Source: an uncultured Blautia sp. | GTDB taxonomy: Bacteria > Bacillota > Clostridia > Lachnospirales > Lachnospiraceae | Length of the DNA stretch: 26,015 nt | Direction of reading: 5' to 3' | NCBI GenBank assembly: GCA_934373235.1 | Contig: CAKROW010000037.1 | Location: 1-26,015, forward strand | In this document: piece by piece, positions 1 through 6,725 of the stretch | Position numbering within the stretch: the first letter of the stretch is position 1 | Layout: every line of letters starts with the position of its first letter | Made by a program: the position numbers and the translations under genes | Notes under the pieces: generated by a model | Database searches by the model: none | Told to the model about the DNA's origin: nothing | Seen by the model: only the letters and a program-made list of their open reading frames with translations

Positions 1-1155
1 TTTTCGTGGCTTTATGTGGCTTCGTTGACTGTGATTTTGTCATTTACTTTGTTTATACAATACTTTTTTTCTATTACGTACAAGCTTTTGCTGCAGGCAG
101 ATCAGAAAATGTATATCGTTCAACTTTGGCACGCATTGATTACATTGTTGAACATCATTGCCGTTGTTGCTGCAATCAAGATATTTCCAGAGTTGCACTT
201 TGTGAAACTGTGCAGTGTGATGTTGTTTGTAATACAGCCCGTGGCCTACAGTAATTACGTAAAAAAACACTACAAACTGTATAAAGATGTGGAGTCAGAC
301 AAGGACTCATTGGCGCAGAGATGGGCTTGCTTTGGACAGAATTTTGCTTATTTCATCCACAGCAATACAGATGTGGTTGTGCTGACGCTCTTTAGCGACT
401 TGAAAGCGGTATCAGTCTATTCGGTTTATCTGTTGGTCGTAAAAAACTTGCAAAGTTTTTTTAAGGCATTTTCTAATGCGTTTAATCCGATAATCGGAAA
501 GGCGATTGCAGTAAACGATTATAAACAGGCAAATAAGTATATGAAAACTTACGAGTTTGTTGTATCAAATATCGCGACTATAATATTTGGATGCTGTATC
601 TATTTGCTGCCTAGTTTTGTGTTGATCTATACGCATGGTGTGACAGATGCTAATTATTATAGAGTTTTTTTTTCAACCATAATTATTTTGGCAGAGTATA
701 TTTATTGTATCCGTGAGCCTTATGAATCGGTTATATATGCAGCAGGTAAATTCAAAGAGACTTCCAATAGTGCTTATATAGAGGCAATCATCAACATCGT
801 TCTCTCTGTTATACTGGTCTTTAAATATGGTTTGGAGGGAATTGCTGTCGGAACATTTATTGGTATGCTGTACAGAATGATATATTGGATCTGGTTTATC
901 AATAAATATATTATGCCCTATCCGATTTCTAATATCGTTAAAAGATTGAGCCTTTCGATTGGCACGATTATGATTTCTTGTCTTATCGTGTCGGTGATGG
1001 ATACAACGGGATCTTCCACATTGATCTTGTGGGTCAAAAACGGAGTGCTGTGCTTTGCCGTATTCTGTGCAGTTACCGTGATCTTGAATTTGGCATTTGA
1101 TAAAGAGCCGTTCTTGGACATATGCAAGAGAGCTGTCAGCAAAAGAAAAGGGTGA
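1..1155 (+). CDS. Wzx-type polysaccharide flippase (5' end outside window)
   Basis: The reading frame is open from base 1 to the TGA at 1153-1155, so this is the C-terminal ~384 residues of a longer membrane protein; the GTG at 16 is not needed as a start. About ten hydrophobic segments alternate with short basic loops, and there is the charged stretch SDKDSLAQRWACFGQNFAYF followed by the segment with NTDVVVLTLF, the pattern of MOP-superfamily O-antigen/exopolysaccharide flippases (Wzx/RfbX-like). Such proteins move lipid-linked oligosaccharides across the cytoplasmic membrane. The base composition is clearly AT-rich compared with the next gene, common for capsule/exopolysaccharide genes acquired by transfer. 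Family assignment rests on topology and general similarity, so a related MATE-like role is possible, but the downstream sugar-nucleotide genes support a polysaccharide locus. Confidence 0.8.
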   Translation, partial: FSWLYVASLTVILSFTLFIQYFFSITYKLLLQADQKMYIVQLWHALITLLNIIAVVAAIKIFPELHFVKLCSVMLFVIQPVAYSNYVKKHYKLYKDVESDKDSLAQRWACFGQNFAYFIHSNTDVVVLTLFSDLKAVSVYSVYLLVVKNLQSFFKAFSNAFNPIIGKAIAVNDYKQANKYMKTYEFVVSNIATIIFGCCIYLLPSFVLIYTHGVTDANYYRVFFSTIIILAEYIYCIREPYESVIYAAGKFKETSNSAYIEAIINIVLSVILVFKYGLEGIAVGTFIGMLYRMIYWIWFINKYIMPYPISNIVKRLSLSIGTIMISCLIVSVMDTTGSSTLILWVKNGVLCFAVFCAVTVILNLAFDKEPFLDICKRAVSKRKG

Positions 1156-1161
1156 GATATT

Positions 1162-1221
1162 ATGCGCAAAGAGAAGGTGGAAATCATGAAAAATATCATA
1201 AAAGGTTGCTTCCATAAATGA
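1162..1221 (+). pseudogene. 5' stub of a lost gene (19 codons)
   Basis: Seven bases after the flippase stop lies a short frame that ends at the TGA at 1219-1221. An internal ATG at 1186 has GGTGG about 7 bases before it, a plausible ribosome binding site, and begins MKNIIKGCFHK before stopping. This looks like the start of a gene whose body has been deleted. It is too short to assign a family. It may instead be chance. Confidence 0.3.
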
Positions 1222-1285
1222 AAATATGCGATTCGATTAAAGGTGATCATAGTAAATTGTCATATTGAATGAAAGGAAAAATAAA

Positions 1286-2671
1286 ATGGGAAAATATTTT
1301 GGAACCGATGGATTCCGTGGGGAAGCTGGAATCACTTTAACCGCCGACCACGCCTACAAGGTTGGGCGTTTTCTCGGCTGGTATTACAATGTTCTTCGTG
1401 AGCGCAACAGAGATAATGAGCCTGCCCGTATCGTTATCGGTAAGGATACGCGCCGCAGCTCCTATATGTTTGAATACAGTCTGGTGGCTGGTCTGACCGC
1501 TTCTGGCGCAGACGCTTATCTGCTTCATGTCACCACCACCCCGTCCGTGGCTTATATTGCCCGTGTGGATGACTTTGACTGCGGTATTATGATTTCTGCC
1601 AGTCACAATCCGTACTACGACAACGGCATCAAGCTGATCGACTGCTACGGCGAGAAAATGCCCGAAGAGACCCTGCTACTGGTTGAGGATTACATCGACG
1701 GTAAACTCCACGTCTTTGATAAGGATTGGCTGGAATTGCCCTTTGCTCATCGTGAGCATATCGGTTGTACGGTGGATTATGTGGCAGGCCGCAACCGTTA
1801 CATGGGTTATCTGATCTCTCTGGGTATCTATTCCTTCAAGGGTGTCAAGGTTGGTCTGGACTGCGCCAATGGTAGCTCTTGGAACATTGCAAAGTCCGTC
1901 TTTGACGCATTGGGCGCAGACACCTATGTAATCAATAACCAGCCGAATGGCCTGAATATCAATAACAATGCAGGTTCTACTCATATCGAGGGATTGCAGA
2001 AGTTCGTTGTAGAGAAAGGTTTGGACGTTGGTTTTGCCTATGACGGTGACGCTGACCGTTGTCTGTGTGTGGATGAAAAGGGTAATGTCATTACTGGAGA
2101 TCACATTCTGTATATCTACGGCTGCTATATGAAGGAGCGTGGCAAGCTGCTGAACAATACCGTTGTCACGACCGTTATGTCCAACTTTGGTCTGTACAAG
2201 GCATTTGATGAGCAAGACATCGACTATGCCAAGACTGCCGTGGGCGATAAGTATGTTTATGAGTATATGGCAAAGAACGGTTGCCGCATTGGCGGTGAAC
2301 AGAGCGGCCATATCATTTTCAGCAAGTACGCCAGCACCGGCGACGGAATCCTGACCAGTCTGAAGATGATGGAAGTCATGCTGGCCAAGAAGAAGCCGAT
2401 GAGTGAGCTGGCAGCACCACTGAAGATCTATCCGCAGGTACTAGAAAATGTCCGTGTGACGGATAAGAAGGCAGCACAGAACGATCCGGCTGTACAGGAA
2501 GTTGTAAATACAGTAGCTGAGGCTCTGGGCGATACCGGTCGTATTCTGGTGCGTGAGTCCGGCACCGAGCCGGTCGTTCGTGTTATGGTGGAAGCACCTG
2601 ATCATGATACCTGTCAGAAGCATGTGGATGAAGTAGTTAACGTGATTTGCGAGAAGGGCTACAAGGCATAA
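1286..2671 (+). CDS. glmM: phosphoglucosamine mutase-like phosphohexomutase
   Basis: The 461-residue protein has all four landmark regions of the alpha-D-phosphohexomutase family: the phosphoserine loop ISASHNPYYDNG (active Ser at about 106), the magnesium loop DGDADR (253-258), the sugar-binding loop GGEQSGH (336-342) and the C-terminal phosphate-binding loop RESGTEP (423-429). The N-terminal FGTDGFRGEAG is typical of GlmM, which converts glucosamine-6-phosphate to glucosamine-1-phosphate for UDP-GlcNAc synthesis; length is close to the usual ~450. The ATG at 1286 is chosen over an in-frame TTG at 1265 because AAAGGA lies about 9 bases before it. A remnant of glmS follows, which supports the glucosamine assignment over phosphomannomutase. 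G+C is distinctly higher than in the flippase. A housekeeping copy may exist elsewhere. Confidence 0.88.
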   Translation: MGKYFGTDGFRGEAGITLTADHAYKVGRFLGWYYNVLRERNRDNEPARIVIGKDTRRSSYMFEYSLVAGLTASGADAYLLHVTTTPSVAYIARVDDFDCGIMISASHNPYYDNGIKLIDCYGEKMPEETLLLVEDYIDGKLHVFDKDWLELPFAHREHIGCTVDYVAGRNRYMGYLISLGIYSFKGVKVGLDCANGSSWNIAKSVFDALGADTYVINNQPNGLNINNNAGSTHIEGLQKFVVEKGLDVGFAYDGDADRCLCVDEKGNVITGDHILYIYGCYMKERGKLLNNTVVTTVMSNFGLYKAFDEQDIDYAKTAVGDKYVYEYMAKNGCRIGGEQSGHIIFSKYASTGDGILTSLKMMEVMLAKKKPMSELAAPLKIYPQVLENVRVTDKKAAQNDPAVQEVVNTVAEALGDTGRILVRESGTEPVVRVMVEAPDHDTCQKHVDEVVNVICEKGYKA

Positions 2672-2681
2672 AGACGATGAT

Positions 2682-2710
2682 GACTCTGGAAATCACCCAG
2701 AGTCGTTTTG
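2682..2710 (+). terminator. Rho-independent terminator after glmM
   Basis: GACTCTGG (2682-2689) and CCAGAGTC (2697-2704) form a perfect 8-bp stem with a 7-base loop, followed by GTTTTG. It begins 10 bases after the glmM stop. The T-run is short, so termination may be partial. Confidence 0.65.
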
Positions 2711-2713
2711 CAC

Positions 2714-2821
2714 AGCCTAGCAGTGATTCCGCTACAGCTGCTTGGCTATTGTGTATCTGTAGCCAAAGGTCTGGATGTGGATAAGCCGAGAAACCTCGCT
2801 AAAAGTGTGACTGTGGAATAA
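2714..2821 (+). pseudogene. glmS: 3' remnant of glmS (C-terminal ~35 codons)
   Basis: Reading from 2714 to the TAA at 2819-2821 gives the exact C-terminal signature of glucosamine-fructose-6-phosphate aminotransferase: IPLQLLGYCVSVAKG, then LDVDKPRNLAKSVTVE and stop. The DVDxPRNLAKSVTVE ending is nearly invariant in GlmS. Nothing upstream encodes the rest of the ~600-residue enzyme: the frame runs back into the glmM terminator. The fragment has no start or ribosome binding site and is a deletion scar. GlmS makes glucosamine-6-phosphate, the substrate for GlmM, so an ancestral glmM-glmS pair is likely. The next gene starts only 22 bases after this stop. Confidence 0.85.
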
Positions 2822-2843
2822 AAGATAGCAAGAGGGAAAAATT

Positions 2844-3746
2844 ATGAATACAACATTACTTATCATGGCAGCCGGTATCGGCAGCCGTTTCGGAACAGGA
2901 ATTAAACAGTTGGAGCTGGTAGATGATGCTGGACATATCATCATGGACTACTCAATCCATGATGCGATTGAGGCAGGTTTCAACCATGTAGTACTTATCA
3001 TCCGCAAGGATATCGAGAAAGAGTTTAAAGAGGTTATCGGTGATCGTATTGCCTCCATTTGCTCTTCTCATAACGTAACAGTAGACTACGCTTTCCAGGA
3101 TATTAATGATATTCCGGGAACTCTGCCGGAAGGTCGTACAAAACCTTGGGGAACCGGACAGGCAGTGCTTGCGGCGAAGAAGGCTATCAATACTCCGTTC
3201 ATTGTCATTAACGCAGACGATTACTACGGCAAAGAAGGCTTCAAGGCTGTCCATGAGTATTTGGTGAACGGCGGTAAGTCCTGCATGGCTGGCTTCGTGC
3301 TGAAGAACACGCTGTCTGATAACGGTGGCGTGACTCGTGGTATTTGTAAGATGGATGAGAATGGGAACTTGACCGAGGTTGTGGAAACCAAAAACATCGT
3401 AAAGACTGCGACTGGAGCAGAAGCAGACGGAAAAGTGATTGATGTTGATTCTCTAGTTTCCATGAATATGTGGGGCTTGACTCCCGGTTTTCTGGATGTA
3501 TTGGAAGAAGGTTTCAAAAAGTTCTTCGAGAAGGAAGTGCCGAGTAATCCTCTGAAAGCAGAGTATCTGATCCCTATCTTCATCGGTGAATTGCTGGAGC
3601 AGGGAAAGATGTCTGTAAAGGTTCTGAAGACCAACGACACTTGGTACGGCATGACCTATCATGAAGATGTCGCAACAGTAAAGGACAGCTTCAAAAAGAT
3701 GCTGTCGGATGGCGTGTACAAGGCAGACCTGTTCAGTGATCTGTAA
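2844..3746 (+). CDS. sugar-phosphate nucleotidyltransferase-like protein
   Basis: This is a 300-residue protein of the NTP-transferase fold. The N-terminal MAAGIGSRFGTGIKQLE is the nucleotide-binding glycine-rich signature with the conserved Arg and Lys. VINADDYYG (122-129) supplies the metal-binding aspartate region, and WGTGQAVLAAK follows the sugar pyrophosphorylase pattern. Members load a nucleotide onto sugar or sugar-alcohol phosphates to make precursors for surface polymers. The substrate cannot be read from the sequence. GAGGG lies 7 bases before the ATG. The gene sits just downstream of the glmS remnant and 6 bases before the VanZ-like gene, apparently in one transcript, within the polysaccharide-related cluster. 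Confidence 0.82.
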   Translation: MNTTLLIMAAGIGSRFGTGIKQLELVDDAGHIIMDYSIHDAIEAGFNHVVLIIRKDIEKEFKEVIGDRIASICSSHNVTVDYAFQDINDIPGTLPEGRTKPWGTGQAVLAAKKAINTPFIVINADDYYGKEGFKAVHEYLVNGGKSCMAGFVLKNTLSDNGGVTRGICKMDENGNLTEVVETKNIVKTATGAEADGKVIDVDSLVSMNMWGLTPGFLDVLEEGFKKFFEKEVPSNPLKAEYLIPIFIGELLEQGKMSVKVLKTNDTWYGMTYHEDVATVKDSFKKMLSDGVYKADLFSDL

Positions 3747-3752
3747 ACGACG

Positions 3753-4364
3753 ATGAAAGAAACGATTGATTTACTCGGAAAGATCCTCACAAACATTTTA
3801 ACTGCTCTTTATGAGCCGTTTGGATTCTCACTCCTTCTTTCCTTCCTGGCCATGTTTTTCTACTTATATGCGTATGAGCCAATACACGCTGGTAAAGGAT
3901 GGAAGATTGCCATGACGACATGGTATCAGAAATTCAAGGAGAGTGTGTTTTTTCGGAAACTATTCTTTCTGGCCTTTGTGACTTCACTTATTCTGTTCCG
4001 GACCCTGTTAAACCGCCAGCTGTGGATGAATCCTTTATCCGATGTCATGGGCGGATGGGGCATCTGGGAGACAGTGAACGGCGAACAGAAGCTGACAACG
4101 GAGTGTATTGAGAATGTGATCATGATGGTGCCGTTTTTTGTCGTAGTGATGTGGACATTCGAAGAAAAGATAGGAAACGGCTGGAAGAAGATCCTGTGGC
4201 AAAGCGGTAAGATAGCGTTCATCTTCTCGATAAGCATTGAGATGTTGCAGTTATTGCTTCGCTTGGGAACGTTCCAGCTATCAGACATCTTCTATAACAC
4301 AGTAGGTGGAATGATTGGCGGATTGATGTATTGTGTAGTGATGAAGGTAAGAAAGCGTCTGTAA
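3753..4364 (+). CDS. VanZ-like family membrane protein
   Basis: The 203-residue protein has about five hydrophobic segments: residues ~22-42, ~68-85, ~122-137, ~150-170 and ~183-198. The later ones have the VanZ-like pattern, including ENVIMMVPFF, SISIEMLQLLLRLGTFQLSD and DIFYNTVGGMIGG. In this family the N-x-x-x-F-x-P-type helix and the S-x-x-E-x-x-Q helix are conserved. Family members are named after the teicoplanin-tolerance accessory VanZ, but most are of unknown function in cell-envelope context. The start is 6 bases after the previous stop and has no clear ribosome binding site, so expression is probably by translational coupling to the nucleotidyltransferase. Confidence 0.8.
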   Translation: MKETIDLLGKILTNILTALYEPFGFSLLLSFLAMFFYLYAYEPIHAGKGWKIAMTTWYQKFKESVFFRKLFFLAFVTSLILFRTLLNRQLWMNPLSDVMGGWGIWETVNGEQKLTTECIENVIMMVPFFVVVMWTFEEKIGNGWKKILWQSGKIAFIFSISIEMLQLLLRLGTFQLSDIFYNTVGGMIGGLMYCVVMKVRKRL

Positions 4365-4382
4365 AACTGGATGAAATTGTGA

Positions 4383-4466
4383 TATACTGGGAGCAGTAGC
4401 TCCCTACGCTGCTCTGATAATCACACACCTCTTCGTGGTGAGCAGCAGGCAACGATCTTATGATCG
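4383..4466 (+). promoter_or_regulatory. candidate promoter and structured leader before the 4523 gene
   Basis: TATACT at 4383-4388 preceded by TGA resembles an extended -10 box; no good -35 is seen. Three stem-loops follow: GGGAGC/GCTCCC with an AGTA loop (4389-4404); GCTGCTC (4408-4414) with GAGCAGC (4440-4446) and an inner ACC/GGT; and CGATC/GATCG with a TTAT loop (4453-4466). GAGCAG at 4391-4396 could also pair with CTGCTC at 4409-4414, so the first two folds exclude each other. No known riboswitch class was recognised. Confidence 0.35.
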
Positions 4467-4522
4467 GCTGAGATGTGAGAAAAGTAACTATCCATTTTGA
4501 ATAATTAATGGAGAAGCGTATT

Positions 4523-5338
4523 ATGGAATTTCAGACAGATATTTTTGAAGGAGTAGAACCGCCATCAAGCAGTAAATACAATTTGATAGGTACAAAACTT
4601 CCGACGAGCCAAGATGTATATTTCGTAAGCAAGTGGCATGAACTTTTTGAACGCTATGAAATGGCGAGAATATTTTTACGCAAAACTGAGGAAGAAAATT
4701 GGGATTACTGGTTTAATAAAGTAGATGATGAGGTTGCTCAAAAAGGAATTGAATTAATGTTCAAATCCCAAATGCTTGAAACAGCATTAATAAATTATAA
4801 TATTTTAGTTGATTTAACATGGACGATGACATATGTTTCAGCAGAATATGTTTTATACAAATTCGACAATGAAGGAAATGTGACTAATGCGGATGAAATC
4901 ATTGGTATGCATTCGATTGAAAAATCATTGGATATGTTGCGAAAAACAGAAAATGGTGTGAGTACGCCACATGCGGAGGGAAATCCATTTCAATATCTTA
5001 AAGTAATGCAGCCAGAATTTTCTAATGCAATTGATTTAATTGTTGAGTTCTGGAAAGAATTTTCTGAGTCGAAAATCAGAAATATATATAACTATATTAA
5101 GCACAAAGGTACTCTTTGCTACAAGGAAATTGAAGCACTGAGAGATACTCGCTTTTTTAACCTTATTATAGGCAAGGAATCATATCCTACAGATATAAGA
5201 GATGTGAGAAAAGTTCTTTCAATAGACGAATTAATAGATGAATTGAGAAAATTTGATGACGAAAAATTGTACCCATATATTACTGGACTGATTGAAAAAC
5301 TGAAAGTAGCAGTTGATCCATCTCCAATGATAATATAA
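4523..5338 (+). CDS. unrecognised 271-aa protein, possibly HEPN-like
   Basis: The ATG at 4523 is preferred to the in-frame ATG at 4508 because GGAG lies about 9 bases before it, while 4508 has none. The protein is soluble, mostly helical by composition, and rich in charged residues; no signal peptide or membrane segment is seen. Residues ~185-200 contain IRNIYNYIKHKG, which recalls the Arg-to-His signature of HEPN-fold proteins, some of which are RNases in defence or toxin systems; spacing is not the classic Rx4-6H, so this is only a hint. The DNA is AT-rich, unlike the genes on either side (VanZ side and VOC side), and the neighbours are short or broken, consistent with an acquired accessory insert. 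Function unknown. Confidence 0.6.
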   Translation: MEFQTDIFEGVEPPSSSKYNLIGTKLPTSQDVYFVSKWHELFERYEMARIFLRKTEEENWDYWFNKVDDEVAQKGIELMFKSQMLETALINYNILVDLTWTMTYVSAEYVLYKFDNEGNVTNADEIIGMHSIEKSLDMLRKTENGVSTPHAEGNPFQYLKVMQPEFSNAIDLIVEFWKEFSESKIRNIYNYIKHKGTLCYKEIEALRDTRFFNLIIGKESYPTDIRDVRKVLSIDELIDELRKFDDEKLYPYITGLIEKLKVAVDPSPMII

Positions 5339-5371
5339 TAGATACTTTCAAGAGGAAATAGAGGTGAAAGA

Positions 5372-5506
5372 ATGAGTAATCTAGGATGGTATCAATGGAT
5401 TACCACTGCTTCAAAGAAAGTTGGTGGTCCATTAAATCTTTTAGCAATAATTGGAGGCAGCTGTTTGGCAGTAGGTGGTACAGTGGAAAGCAGAGGATTA
5501 TTTTAA
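5372..5506 (+). CDS. 44-aa first frame of a two-frame gene, small membrane protein
   Basis: GAGGTGAAAGA just before the ATG is a good ribosome binding site. The frame encodes MSNLGWYQWITTASKKVGGP, then a hydrophobic Gly/Ala/Leu/Ile segment (residues ~20-36), ending GTVESRGLF before TAA at 5504-5506. The next frame is open from 5475, overlaps this one, and has no convincing start of its own. The stop therefore either truncates a formerly ~195-residue protein through a one-base insertion or is bypassed by +1 frameshifting. Too short to assign a family. A free-standing one-segment membrane peptide is the third possibility. Confidence 0.55.
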   Translation: MSNLGWYQWITTASKKVGGPLNLLAIIGGSCLAVGGTVESRGLF

Positions 5507-5960
5507 ACTGATCTATCTTAAAATCATTCAGAATAATAACTGGATGGAACATATTGGTTTTGTGGAGATTTCGGGAATGGTGCCTGGATCTGTGCAATTC
5601 AAAGTTACAAGTGAAGAGGATATTTTTGAAATTTACAGTAAAGGGTCCATAAATACTTTATTTGAATTTGAGAATAAAGGATATGTTCCATTGGATCCAA
5701 TAACTTCTACCAGAAATCCATACAGGGCGGTTGAGCAGATGAAGATAATAAATAAAAACATCAGAAAACTGAATGATTGTGCACAGGAATATAAAGGGTT
5801 CACATTTGAAACTGATAATGATGGATTACTGATAGGTATGGTAGAATTTGAGAATTCAAAACAAGAAGTATTGTGCACTCCAGAAGTTCACACGGTATTT
5901 TTTGAAGGTCGCCATATATTTATAACAAAAATAAAAGAAATGGAGAGTGACACAAAATGA
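5475..5960 (+). CDS. second frame of the two-frame gene, unknown function
   Basis: The frame opens right after an in-frame TAG (5472-5474). The only possible starts, GTG 5475 and ATG 5544, lack a properly spaced ribosome binding site: GGAGG at about 5454 is too far from 5475. Joined by a +1 shift to the 5372 frame at the T run 5501-5504, it would give a ~195-residue protein beginning with a membrane segment. The body is beta-rich and hydrophilic, with two halves around FEFENKGYVPLDP and GLLIGMVEFEN. It ends in an ATGA overlap with the VOC gene, so it is probably translated up to its stop. No family was recognised. Base composition is AT-rich like the 4523 gene. Confidence 0.5.
   Translation: MVQWKAEDYFKLIYLKIIQNNNWMEHIGFVEISGMVPGSVQFKVTSEEDIFEIYSKGSINTLFEFENKGYVPLDPITSTRNPYRAVEQMKIINKNIRKLNDCAQEYKGFTFETDNDGLLIGMVEFENSKQEVLCTPEVHTVFFEGRHIFITKIKEMESDTK
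5492..5507 (+). other. candidate prfB-like +1 frameshift site
   Basis: In the 5372 frame the codons are AGA GGA TTA TTT TAA followed by A. A Shine-Dalgarno-like AGAGGA, one spacer codon, a U-rich slippery codon and a stop reproduce the layout of the release-factor-2 shift site (AGG GGG TAT CTT TGA). The TTTT run lets a tRNA on TTT re-pair perfectly after slipping +1, moving translation into the 5475 frame at AAA 5505. A plain one-base insertion in the T run would look the same. Confidence 0.35.
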
Positions 5961-6340
5961 ATTTATCTAAAATACACCATATCGCAATCATCGTATCTGA
6001 CTACGAAGCCGCAAAGGAGTTCTATGTGAACAAGCTGGGTTTTGCTGTCATCAGGGAGAACTATCGCCCGGAACGCAGGGATTGGAAGCTGGATCTGCGT
6101 GTCAATGAACACACGGAACTTGAGATTTTCGCAGAGGAAAATCCTCCAAAGCGTGTGAACCGCCCAGAAGCCTGTGGGCTACGCCATCTTGCGTTCTACG
6201 TAGACAGCGTGGAGCAGACAGTGAATGAGCTGGCAGAAGTCGGCATTGAATGTGAGCCAATCCGTGTGGATGATTATACCGGTAAGAAGATGACTTTCTT
6301 CCACGACCCGGATGGACTGCCGCTGGAGCTGCATGAGTAA
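5957..6340 (+). CDS. VOC-family metalloprotein, GloA2/YaeR-like
   Basis: The 127-residue protein has the two beta-alpha-beta-beta-beta repeats of the vicinal oxygen chelate fold. The likely metal ligands are His8 (in KIHHIAII), Glu56 (TELEIF), His77 (GLRHLAFYV) and Glu124 (LPLELHE). Motifs RPEACGLRHLAF and FFHDPDGLPLELHE closely match the glyoxalase-I-related subgroup that includes Escherichia coli YaeR (GloA2); substrates of that subgroup are not firmly established. Its ATG overlaps the upstream stop as ATGA. G+C rises again here compared with the AT-rich insert, so the gene may be older chromosome or a different import. A true glyoxalase I activity is not shown by the sequence. Confidence 0.85.
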   Translation: MNLSKIHHIAIIVSDYEAAKEFYVNKLGFAVIRENYRPERRDWKLDLRVNEHTELEIFAEENPPKRVNRPEACGLRHLAFYVDSVEQTVNELAEVGIECEPIRVDDYTGKKMTFFHDPDGLPLELHE

Positions 6341-6353
6341 AAAGGTAAAGGAA

Positions 6354-6638
6354 ATGATATTCCGTAAGGCAGAAAAAGAAGATTTTTACAAAATAAGATC
6401 TCTGTACTGGACCTTGATCAATCAGGAGCAGGATGATTCGTCATTTCCGCATTGGAAGAAAGGTATCCATCCATCTGATGAGATGATGCAGGACAGCATT
6501 GATACAGGAGAACTGTATGTGCTGTCAGATGGTAATGAAATCGCAGCGTGTGTCATAGCAAACGATGAGAAGGTCGAAGGCTACGCCAAAATGGTTTCAT
6601 GTTATCATTATCTCAATAAAGAGTGTAATGTGATATGA
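6354..6638 (+). pseudogene. truncated GNAT N-acetyltransferase
   Basis: The frame reads MIFRKAEKEDFYKIRSLYW, followed by GELYVLSDGNEIAACVIAND, the usual N-terminal strand-helix-strand start of a GNAT acetyltransferase. It stops after 94 residues, where the family normally has ~150-170. The missing half contains the acetyl-CoA pyrophosphate-binding motif (R/Q-x-x-G-x-G/A), so activity is not expected. The last residues CYHYLNKECNVI do not look like GNAT sequence, pointing to a deletion junction at about 6590-6600. The start at 6354 follows GG at 6344-6345; in-frame ATGs at 6312 and 6333 overlap the VOC gene. Confidence 0.65.
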
Positions 6639-6725
6639 AATCATTTTTTATTATAAGACAGTTATATACCTGAGCTTTTTTAAACGCAAGGAACTGCCCA
6701 CAGAAAACAAAGGAGGCCCACCCCT

